From positions 3,004,001 through 3,068,000 of the forward strand of contig NC_087082.1 in NCBI RefSeq assembly GCF_026151205.1: a stretch of DNA of 64,000 bases, given 5' to 3'. Source of the DNA: Bolinopsis microptera. Taxonomy: Eukaryota; Ctenophora; Tentaculata; Lobata; Bolinopsidae. A model generated the notes under the pieces. The model had not been told where the DNA came from and searched no databases. It was given only the letters and a program-made list of their open reading frames with translations. Position numbers and translations under genes: made by a program. Below are positions 36,064 to 46,100 of this stretch, in pieces (position 1 is the stretch's first letter; each line of letters starts with the position of its first letter).

Positions 36064-38866
36064 TCAAACAATATACACATAATATAGCAATGACCCTATA
36101 TAAAAATAATTATAATTATAAAAATTCTGTAAAAATGGTACAAATTTAAAAACTGAGGTAAAATAAAACCCTTTGTAATAATATATGTAAAATCCACTAA
36201 ATCACATCACAACAAAAAGCAGTTTAGACCACCATCCAACAAGCACTCCATGACCTTTTAGGGTTGAAGAGTGTTGATCAGGTTAAGGTCCAAATCACTT
36301 ATTGCCGTGGGTGGAAGGGTTCTGGTACCTCTGTACCCCCTGATAGAGATTATACAGGTTCTGAGTAGATCAAAACGCAGTCTGCGTCTGACAAATGACA
36401 TCACATCACAATACCGTTGGCCTTTCTTTAGGCTGATCTTTTCAGCGAGATGTTTTAGGAACTGTGAAGCCTCGGTTGCCATTCCTCCTGTAGTACTGAA
36501 CACCAGTGGCGTGAAGGAAGCCTTTTCAACATTTAGGACTCTGTCATTGTACTCACGTTTTTTGTTTTTCTCGTGAGATTGGTACATCTGTGAGATGCTC
36601 TTGTCACTGTTGGACTGGGCTTGAGGGTGAAGTACCCTTACATCTGTGAATGCCCTGTCCAGCGGCGACCAAAACGATCTCGCACTGATGTCCAGTCTTG
36701 CACCATCCTGTCTATTTGTTCCATTAGATAGTTCAAGTGTGTGAGGAACGGAGAGAAGCTGGGGTTCTGTTTCAACGTCTTTGCAAACAGTGGTTAGGAG
36801 TTCAGCTATTGTGTCTCTTAGTGAATTGTGTCTAAGTGAAACGTAGCCTCCGATTTTGCAGGTTAGAGTATGGTTGATATGATTTTGTTTTCCACATACA
36901 CATAGGGGACTTCTGTTAGCTGTAGACAGTGTAAGGTTATATCTGAGTGAGAGGGCATCAAAGAATTCCTGTTTGTTAAGGACGTACCCACATGCTTTTA
37001 GAGGGAGTGTAGATAACCAAATGGATGCTCCTTTTTCACTAAGGAGTTCTAATTGCCTTTGTGTTGATGGGGATACCTCATTCATAATAGTTTCACGTTG
37101 GTGTTTGTAAAGCTCTTCCTTACGCTTCTTTACTTCATTTATGATATCATGCTGCAGTTCTTCGTTTAGTTGGAAAGTAGTAAGCTGTTGAAAAACTGCT
37201 TCTGTGAGCTGTTTTGTAGCATTTACTGAGTTAGTGTACTCCATCTCTGCTGTTGATGTACAGTCTGGAACGCTCAGCCCGCCCATTCTTGAGGGAAGTG
37301 AAGCTATTTTTCTGATTTGATCAGGCACAAAACTTTTGCCCATAATGGCTGGTATAAAGTCTTCCTTGACACAATATTCCAAGAGTTTCAGATGGTCGGA
37401 AATCCCTGGGGTTGTACGGCAAACAAAGTTCCATCTTTTGGAGGTTCCATAGATGAAAGCGGAGTAGGCTAGCTGGGGTTCGTTTGCAGCTATTTCGACG
37501 AGTCCAAGAATGTCCGCTTTCCAACTTTCGGTCTCCTTAAGTATGAACTCTTTTAGCCCTTCATCTGATCCGATATATGACCCAAGATAACGGTGGCCTT
37601 TGGTAGTGATCTGAACATCTGGAAAGAGTTCCTTAGCTTTGGTTGCATGCTCTGGTTTCACTATCAACCATGTCTTGCTGGGTTTAGGGTAATACCCATA
37701 CATGGGACCATGATCTTTAAGGTCCTCCCACCATTTCGTGAGTTGATCAAGTTTACCCCCTGCTGCAGAGTCGTCAGCATACCAAACTTGTTTGGGATAA
37801 GTGTTGGGTTCCCTGTCTGATTCTAGTTCTGTTTCAGGTTCAGTCTGTTTAACCTGGACTTCTCTGAGCAGAGGCATTAGGCTCAGTGCATACCATCCGA
37901 GTGCACAGGTATCTCCCTGTGTTGTTCCTTCCTGAGATTGTAAGAGGTCATCACTGTTGGCAATGAATAGGTTACCTTCTTGTCTGTATGTATTTAGGAT
38001 GTAAGTGAACAGCTCTGGACAGGTGTATCGAAGATTCCTAAGGGCTGTGTTGCGATTTAATGCATTGAAGGCGTTTTCAGCATCAACAAGCAGGATCGCT
38101 TCTGTGGATTCTTCTTCAAAGATCTTTCTGACTGCATGAATGGCCGCTTCCACTCCTCCTTGTAAGCCGCCACACAGTTGCATGGGTGCTGTGTTCATGA
38201 TAATGTCCTGTTTCAATGTGGTCATCACTGCTTTTCCGACTATTCTTCTAAGGACTTCACCAATCCCAATGGGTCTAACCCCTGGGTCTTTATCAAGGGG
38301 GATGAGGCGACCTGCTATGTATGTTTTCAGGTGGTCGGGCTGTATCTTTTGGCAACACAGCTTTCTGGCCAAAACTGCAACTGCTTCTTTTAGAAGTTCA
38401 GGCTTTTTCTTAAACTGCTTAGAGCAGAGAATATGCTGCCATGTCTCTGCATCAGTTCCTGAGGGCCCACCAGATCCGCTGAGGTCTCTTGCAACCTTTT
38501 CAATTCTGCTGGAATCAATGGAATCAAATATGACGTTGTCTACTTCTTCAATGGGTCCCTTCATTAGACTAGATTCGAGTGATGGGCTGCTTTCAGGGTG
38601 TTTCTGTATGAGTTCCTGTATGACAGTAGGGCTTGTGTCCAGGAGTTTACTTCTCTGGCTCCCATTCCATCTTAAGGCTGCGGAGACTTTTCCTAGTAAC
38701 ATGAGTCGTGTAAAGACTTTGTTGTGATGTCCTGGGCTGTACTTAGATTTGAGTAGGCGATCTTGTATTGATTTACATTCCCTAGCGAGCTTCTCTATTT
38801 CGCCATCTTTCCATAGTTGGAGTCTTCTTTCCAGGTGTGCTACATGGTCTTTGGCTTTAGTTTACT
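36060..38866 (-). mobile_element. Non-LTR retrotransposon with restriction-like endonuclease, 5'-truncated
   Basis: The element contains one long open frame (38861-36258), a roughly 200-bp 3' untranslated region and a 5' end that stops at a tandem TTTAC block (38862-38893). The frame is open right up to that junction, so the N-terminal part is missing. Its 3' tail matches the scrap at 3290-3352. A related 3' end sits on the other strand at about 40925-41418. Confidence 0.85.
36258..38861 (-). CDS. Reverse transcriptase-restriction-like endonuclease polyprotein (R2-group-like)
   Basis: The frame covers 867 codons; positions below count from an internal ATG at 38702. Reverse transcriptase motifs run in order: GRLIPLDKD (131) with RPIGIGEVLRR, motif A VDAENAFNALNR (206), motif B TTQGDTCALG (260), catalytic YADD (308-311), PSKTWLIVK (341) and GHRYLGS (369). 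A Cys/His cluster, C601-x-C603-x7-H611-x3-C615, follows. Then comes a PD-(D/E)XK-like block with D671 (GARLDI) and D687 (FTDVRV), then Y/E/K residues (KKREYNDRVLNVEK). This order (RT, CCHC, endonuclease) is that of R2-type target-primed elements. The frame has no internal stop, so the copy is young, but it lacks an N-terminal DNA-binding region. RT identity is certain; clade is inferred. Confidence 0.9.
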   Translation of the reverse strand, partial: TKAKDHVAHLERRLQLWKDGEIEKLARECKSIQDRLLKSKYSPGHHNKVFTRLMLLGKVSAALRWNGSQRSKLLDTSPTVIQELIQKHPESSPSLESSLMKGPIEEVDNVIFDSIDSSRIEKVARDLSGSGGPSGTDAETWQHILCSKQFKKKPELLKEAVAVLARKLCCQKIQPDHLKTYIAGRLIPLDKDPGVRPIGIGEVLRRIVGKAVMTTLKQDIIMNTAPMQLCGGLQGGVEAAIHAVRKIFEEESTEAILLVDAENAFNALNRNTALRNLRYTCPELFTYILNTYRQEGNLFIANSDDLLQSQEGTTQGDTCALGWYALSLMPLLREVQVKQTEPETELESDREPNTYPKQVWYADDSAAGGKLDQLTKWWEDLKDHGPMYGYYPKPSKTWLIVKPEHATKAKELFPDVQITTKGHRYLGSYIGSDEGLKEFILKETESWKADILGLVEIAANEPQLAYSAFIYGTSKRWNFVCRTTPGISDHLKLLEYCVKEDFIPAIMGKSFVPDQIRKIASLPSRMGGLSVPDCTSTAEMEYTNSVNATKQLTEAVFQQLTTFQLNEELQHDIINEVKKRKEELYKHQRETIMNEVSPSTQRQLELLSEKGASIWLSTLPLKACGYVLNKQEFFDALSLRYNLTLSTANRSPLCVCGKQNHINHTLTCKIGGYVSLRHNSLRDTIAELLTTVCKDVETEPQLLSVPHTLELSNGTNRQDGARLDISARSFWSPLDRAFTDVRVLHPQAQSNSDKSISQMYQSHEKNKKREYNDRVLNVEKASFTPLVFSTTGGMATEASQFLKHLAEKISLKKGQRYCDVMSFVRRRLRFDLLRTCIISIRGYRGTRTLPPTAISDLDLNLINTLQP

Positions 38867-39357
38867 TTTACTTTACTTTACTTTACTTTTAGAGGATTTG
38901 GAGGGTTTCTGGTAAATCTGTGTGGCTTTGACCTAGCAGAGACAGTCCTATTTTACTTGTATAAAATTGTATTTTACTTACCTACCAGTAATGTGCCCCC
39001 CACAGGGAGACTAAAGTGTAAAGAAACTGCTGCTCACTGCTGCTAACTGCTGCAAATGTTCGGACACATATAATATGATCAATATCGCGTAGGTTTTAAT
39101 TTAACTGTACAACGACATATTCCTACAACTGACACTATACAGTTACATTGACAAATGCTGAGACGCCGTAGGTATATAGCGCTCGATTTGTACAATGATC
39201 AAATATACGCAGCGCGCCATAAATTTTAATTTAGTTTTTTGTTTCACAAGCGCTAAGGCTCTGGATAAAACAACAGTCGGAACCAACTTGAATCGAAGTA
39301 TTTTCGGACGCTGATTCCGAATTATAGGATTAGGGTTGGGATCAGATTAGAAAGATA
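38867..39357. repeat. TTTAC tandem block and half palindromic element
   Basis: Tandem TTTAC units (38862-38893) mark the retrotransposon 5' junction. A piece from 39000 (CACAGGGAGACTAAAGTGTA, then AAGAAACTGCTGCTCACTGC) to about 39056 is one arm of the palindromic element at 35287-35440. There is no coding sequence. Confidence 0.6.
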
Positions 39358-40126
39358 TTGTATCACATCGTGACCCCCACGCGACGGTCGTTTCAACGAT
39401 ACAGGGGAGCCGCGCATTTGTGCGCGGCGGGTCAAACAACGTATGACAAGAGAGTTAAGGTTTCGAAAAGTCAATCAGTGCTACCAAGAGAACGGGTTAA
39501 AATCGTCACGTAACACTCATAACAGTCAAGTAAAACTTGATTCCTTAACATTAATTATACAAAAACTAATGGTAGATCTAAACAGTTAACTTTTCAAAAA
39601 TTCAAACTAAGACAGATAATTAAATTTTGCAAATTCAATAATGTTTAATTTATTGTGCATGTTTCAATATTTTTAACATTTAAGTTTAAAGGTATTTCGA
39701 AACAATAATAAATGCTTTGAATAAACAAATATTTGTGTATAATTTTTAAATTTTTATGTTTTATTTTACCAAAACGCGGGCCAATTTGAATTTGTCGACA
39801 GTCTCAATATTTGGAACATATATTCTCAATTTTACAAATATAGCATTTGTATTGTTAAAAATTAATTGTATAACCTACGCAAAGACGCGCGCCAAGTTGG
39901 ACTCGTCAACGGTCTCATTTTTCATATGTTGTATGACCCGCCGCGCACTCGTGCGCGGCTCCCCTGTATCATGTATCGTAAAAATGATTAGTGAAACGAC
40001 AATGGTTGCCTTATCCAAAGCCCTTGCGCTTGCAGTAGCGTGCGCCCGCTTCACGGTACGAAACAAGCGCAGCGGCGCGAAAGCAAATGGTTAGGTGAAC
40101 GAAAATGGGGTCACGACGTGATACAA
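39358..40126. mobile_element. 769-bp element with terminal inverted repeats
   Basis: The left end TTGTATCACATCGTGACCCC matches the reverse complement of the right end (TTGTATCACGTCGTGACCCC) at 19 of 20 bases. A second inverted pair lies inside, each half with a hairpin CCGCGCA...TGCGCGG. No convincing target duplication is seen. A related terminus occurs at 4183. No transposase frame is supported. Confidence 0.65.
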
Positions 40127-40230
40127 GGTCTAATTGCTAATATATAAATATTCGAAACAAATATTTTTCGAGTATCACCCTGCACCCGTTAATTTGATTA
40201 TACATATTACATATTGATAATTTATTTAAA

Positions 40231-40640
40231 TGAAATTGTAGGTTTACAACCTACCAGGACGCGCGCTGAGTTGGAATCGTCGACGGTCCTGATTGCTGAT
40301 ATATGGAACAAATATTTTACGAGTATCACCCGTTAAAAATGAAATTACTTGCAAAAAATTGTGGTTATGCTGCGCGCCACCTAATATTGAAAAATCATAA
40401 TTACAAATTTCGCGTCCTATGTTTAACATACAATTGATTTGATTTGATTTAGATTCTTTTAACTTTATGTCATTAAATCAACAAAATAGATTTACGAACT
40501 GATAAATAATAAAAGTGGGTACCATTGTTGATTACCTACCCACAATCACTGGTTAATTGTTGTAGGTTTACAACCTATCAGGATGCGCGCCGAGTTGGAC
40601 TCCTCGACAGATATTTTATGAGTATCACCCGTTAAGTTGA
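40231..40640. repeat. Two copies of the dispersed GTAGGTTTACAACCTAC repeat
   Basis: Copies start at 40231 and 40561. Each runs GTAGGTTTACAACCTACCAG (a 7-bp hairpin), then a GACGCGCGCCGAGTTGGACT-like core, then TACGAGTATCACCCGTTAA (first copy) or TATGAGTATCACCCGTTAA (second copy). Further copies or parts occur at 4365, 5281, 28775-28866 (minus strand) and 39885. The unit is about 75-110 bp. Its class is unknown. Confidence 0.7.
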
Positions 40641-40924
40641 TTGTTGAATTGACGACGCGCGTGATATGGCATGCGCGATAATTTTTGAAGCTATATAAAA
40701 TCGATGTTGAATCGAGCGCTACCATTAAAATTAAACCTCTATTTTTGAAGCTATGTAAAATCGATGCAGAATCAAGCGCTTCCGGTTGAATCTAACATCT
40801 ATTTTTTTCAGTTGTAGGTTGTTTCTCCTGCAATTCATTTCACAGTGACTCTGCTTATCTCACGAAAGTGGTTAAAGTTCTCTTTCTGTCACTGTGTTAA
40901 ACTTGTGTTATGTTGACGGTCATA

Positions 40925-41418
40925 GAAAGGATCCTTTGTCCCTCTAGTCTTCACAACCTCTGGAGGTATGGGACCGTTATGCACTGTATTTGTAGATCGT
41001 GTCTCTGAGATGATAGCTGACCATAAAAAAGAAGCCAAGAGCCAAGTCAAAAATCATATCAGAACACGATTCAGATTTGATCTGTTAAGAAGTACACTCA
41101 TTGCACTAAGAGGAATCAGAGGAAGATCAACGGCCCAGCATCTTGAACTGCATGACATCTCCTTCAACCTCATCCCCCAGAAGACGAGCTTTGAGGTCTC
41201 CTAGATTTGTTTATGTAAATTTTGATATTTTACTGTACTATTTTATGTTGTATATAATTTTACGGACGAAATGATCCCAGGGGGGACTCCCAACCCACCG
41301 CTTCGGCGGGTAGTTGACGCACCTTTCACAAGCAAGAGCCACTTTGGTCTACTTGCTGTGAGTTTTCTCAGCTACATGGGTTGGGGGTCCCCCCTTTTTT
41401 TTTTTTTTTTTTTTTTTT
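40925..41418 (+). mobile_element. RLE retrotransposon 3' remnant with structured tail
   Basis: Translation from about 40937 gives GSFVPLVFTTSGGMGP, then TRFRFDLLRSTLIALRGIRG. This is the C-terminus of the same element type as at 36258-38861 (FTPLVFSTTGGM and RRLRFDLLRTCIISIRG). A frameshift precedes it. The 3' untranslated region contains a 17-bp stem (41280-41296 with 41378-41394, one mismatch) enclosing a cTTCGg tetraloop hairpin (41298-41309). It is followed directly by 24 T. Confidence 0.75.
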
Positions 41419-43198
41419 GTTGTTGACGGTCGATCTGATGTCTGTTTTTATAATCTAAGCGACAAGCGTCTTCATTGGCTGAAATTTAAGTGGATATTGA
41501 TTTATGAAAAACTCTGACTCCACAGTTCTTTTTTGTTTTTTTGAGACAAAGGTTTCGTTTAATGTGCCTTCGCACATTACACAGTCCTAACGACCTCTTC
41601 ACTTGTCAAACGTCAGCTATGTATGTGACCACCTAGATCAACAGCTTTTAGCCTGGACAGGCGGTGTATCGGTAAAAACGGATCCGGAAAAGTCAATGCT
41701 GCACTCGGGACCTTGGTATTGTCGTCGGTACATTGTCCATTATCTATGTTCTGCTTTCATAGTTTCAACAATAGTGAGTTCTAAATATACAGCTTTAAAC
41801 CGACTAAGTATGAATGAATGAAATACCTGACAATCTGCACTCCTATAATTCAATAGCATGATTAACTCGTAAGTCATGTTTCTTAAAAACTTTAAATTAA
41901 ATTTGGCGCTCGCAGGTCCTCGTGATCATGTGATCGCCGCATGTTGTTTTGTTAATGCGCGGCACACCTTCAAGCTCTAATTATTCACCTTACTGAGGCA
42001 GCCAACCAACGCGTGGCTTTATTTTTATATGATATGATATGTTTTGATTGTTATTAATAAATACTAAAATTTAAATTTGTTTTCGTAAAATTTGTTTTCC
42101 TATCACATGAATTGGAGAGCTGAGATTTGAAATACTCATGGTAGACCAATGGCATTACATTCCACAATTTAAGGCCAAGGCTTGTAAATGAAAATCATAC
42201 AGTGCAAGTGACTGGTCTGTAGGTCATTCCAGAAAATTCTCAACGATTTAGGGATAAATTTGTAGGAAAGTACTCATGATGACAGTAAGTCACCTTAGTC
42301 GGCTGTAAGACACATTCGTCTCGAGATCAAAGGCCATTCTGTGCAAATTAGTCAGAAGTTAAACGTGTTTTTTTATATTACCTCTCCTTCCGTATTGAGT
42401 TGAAATTGTGTTCAAATTTCAAAATGATAATAAATTTATGTAAAAGCATTAAAATTATAATGAAATGTCTATGATGAAGCAATAAAACGTTGTAATGAAA
42501 TATAGGGAGAAAACCAATAAAATTTTACACTATCAGAACGCAAGAAGTTTCAATGAAACAAGAAATTTAATTTTAGCACATTTTACAGAATGAAAAGATG
42601 TAAAACAATTCATAAAATATAATGCCCATTTGATGTATGACTTTTTGTCTTTGACTGCTAGTTTGGTTTTGGAAGGACAGGTAACTAATGCCTGGAAGCT
42701 TTTGCACACCGAAACGTTAGTTCAGTTATTAGAGGCATGGCTCACATTAGGACTAGAAGAAAAATTGTTAGCAGACATTAGGGGTCTGTTTATAGTTGTT
42801 ACTATAGGTTGCAATCTTGTGTGACAAAAAGTCTACACTAAAACAGTGCAAACATTTGCAAGATTTATTTCGGCACCAGTGTTGAGAGTATTCCGTTAAT
42901 GATTAAAAATGTGAGCATATGTCATGTTGAGCATTCTCAACCAACAAATTTGGGAACTCCCACAATGAAAGACCGAAACAGATATAAAGAGACAATTAGC
43001 AGAATCGGAAAAATAGACTCAAATTTGTTTATATAATTTATAAAGCGTATGTTATTGCCCACTTAAAGGGGCCTGTTAATAATAAGTTAAATTATTAGCT
43101 ATTAGCTATTTAATAACAAAAATAAAAATGTGAAATAAGCTTACATTCTTGATTCTCTGTAATAATTTTTCTGACTAACCCTTGATATTTAAAGTAGG
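41419..43198. other. RRP5 upstream region
   Basis: No supported exon or recognisable repeat. A TAG immediately before the RRP5 ATG could be an acceptor for an untranslated first exon or for spliced-leader addition, but neither is shown. Confidence 0.35.
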
Positions 43199-46100
43199 AT
43201 GGTTAAAGAAAGTAGCACCAAGAAAAAGAAGGCAGAATCTGCTCCTGGAGAAGCTATGGAGACCAACAATGAGGAGGTAGTAGATACCAAGCCAAAAAAG
43301 AGAAAGATTGCCATCCTCTCGGATGATGTTGACTTTGTAAGGGGAAAGAAAGCTACACAACCTGATGCTACCAAACCTCTTAAGACAGAGGCAGACAACA
43401 TATTTGTAAGTTTCTAATAAGTCACAACAGCAGTTATAGTTGCATGGAGAGGCTGCTATCTAAACTATCTATACAAATTGTAAGCCTTTAGCTTTGTTTA
43501 ACAGTCACTTTGTAACGTGAGTTTTTACGTTGAATGGTCTTAATATCAACATCTATTATTTTTTGCTTTCTTTTTTATTGAGTTCCCGATCCTCTTGGTG
43601 GTTCCATTTGCATGACATCTAGTTAGTACTCACCACTCTGTATGTCTTCACTCCTTGTCTGAATGAATCTTGCGATCGAAGACACAGCTGTGGAGGTACT
43701 GAGCCTGATGAGTCTTTTTACTTCCCCCTAACTCTCTGTCTAGGAACTCTGTTGACATTTTTTCGTAAATCAGTGGGTTGATAACAGATAAGCAGAAGAG
43801 CTTAGTCACATCAAAAAACGCCAAGAAATCCTGGTTTGGATATCGATAACTGTACCACATTGTTTTGACACTTAATAAGCAATCAATGAACAGAACCGAA
43901 AAACTGGCTAAGAAAGAAAAAAAGGTCTAGATACGATAAGAATAAGAGTACAGAGTGTTAAAAGATGTAAAAAAGATCTAGGGTCTCTCAATGACATAAA
44001 TAAAAGTTTTCATCTCATAACTCGAATAAGAGTTTAGTAAAATAATAATATAGGAAAAGTTTGTTGTTATTATGGACTGATCCTTTCCATTGATAATTCC
44101 TTCATTCTTCTCAGATAAATTCATAGATTCGCTGTTTAAGCTAGTGTTTGATTTGTAAGTTCTCGAACCTCCTGTTCTCTTGAAGGTTCCAATTGTATGA
44201 CATCTACCATATTGTTCCCACTCTGTACGCCTCCGATCCTTGTTGGAATGAGTTCGGTAACCATGGATACACGTAGTCTGATAATTAATTTCGTTTCCAC
44301 CAACTTTCTTCCGAGGAACTCTGTTAGTTTCCTGTCGTAGATCAGTGGATTTATAACAGAGTTAAGGGGAAGAACTATCATGGCAAAAGAAACGTACCAA
44401 TTAGTCGCATCAATTAAATTCATATTGTGCATACCACTTATTATAATAAAGGGAACCCAACATAGGAAGTCAGTAGCAACTATGATAGCAATTTTGTTCT
44501 GTATAGCCCTGTTTGCCCTTACTCCAGCTTGGTTTTGATCCTGTCCTGACCTCCGTGAAGCTATTCTGGTTTGGATATTGATGAATAAGTAGCAAGAAGT
44601 GATGATGATGATACAGACTAAGTTCATAGCAAGCATCAGCCAAACTGCAAGATCTCCTTTATGATCAGTTATGTTAACTCCACTTTCTACTGATTGTCTG
44701 ATTCTTCTTGCATCGTCACTCCGTACAAAGTACTTGTATAAGCAAACTCCATCGTTGCCGTAGAAATGGACTGGACGTCTACTCAAAAGTTCATATGGCT
44801 CATGCTGAGTGAATATACCGTCCACTTTTTCACTGATTTCTTTCCATGTCAAATCCATGGTGATGTTTGTGGTATTGTAGTAAGCTTGAAGAACCTTAAT
44901 ATGTTTCTCCTTGTTGGGGAAGCCTATGAACAATTTGTAGATGGGATCATAAAACATTCCTTGTACAAAGTATTCCTCCAATGAAGATATCAAAGGTATA
45001 AAAGCTATAGCAAGGGATGCGGTGATGATTCCCGTAGCTAGGAAAGTGAGCTTGACAGCAGAGCTTCTGTTTGCAGGGCCTGGAATACTCTTGAAAGTGA
45101 GCCAGAACATTCGGATGACACTCAAGGCTGTCATAGCAAAAAGGGAGACTTGTGATCCAACTGTGCTGATGACCCCCAATATGGAGCATGTTGTTCCGGT
45201 TAACCATTCGGCTTGATGTCTGCAGAACTCAGTTCCATATATAAAACTATCATAGAAAGACAGAAGAACTAAATATAGTCCGATAACAAGATCCCCTGCT
45301 CCTATTAGACTAATGAAGGCCTTGTTAGCTAAAATAAATTCATTCCTACTATGCTTTATAGTTTTTAGTCCACTGAATACGGTGTACGAGTTTAATATCG
45401 ATGCTAGCACCCCCATAATCCAGGATAATATCTGTAGTGTCAAGTTTTCGAGTATCCTTTTCCCACAAATGACATTGCATTCATCTGAGAGGTCAAAGCA
45501 ATCGTATATGCCGTCACATCTCTGCGATAACGAAATGAACTGATGTTTAGTTGAGTTTAAAGTGTCTTCACAAATCATGTGATTTGCACAGTTCAACTCG
45601 TCACTCATGTCCCCACAGTCATCTTTGAGATCACATACTTTCTTGTATTCCACACATCTACTGTTGTTGCATTGAAAATAGTCCTGGTGATATTGGCCTT
45701 TCTTTGACTTTTCAACAAACGTTAGAAAAGAGTTGTTAGCAAGTGTATAGATTCGGTCAGGATATTGTCCAGGGCATGAATCGTATAACAATGATCTGTT
45801 TTTATTTAGAGGACATGAAGCATCTAGACATAGATCCATGCAACTGAGAAACAGATAATATTCACCAAACAAATAGCTACAATTAACCTTAGAGGTCGGA
45901 ACAATTAACTCAAACTTTGTTATTCCGAATACATCTCCAATCCAGGGTTGTATGAATTCTTTCACTTCACAGTTAGAGTCATCGCATATATCTCGCCTTG
46001 ATCCTTGATATAGAGTTGTATCATTGATAGGTGGGAAATCTCTAGCGATCCTACAAACCTCATTCTCTGCACCGTCACCACACGACTCCAATCCGTCGCA

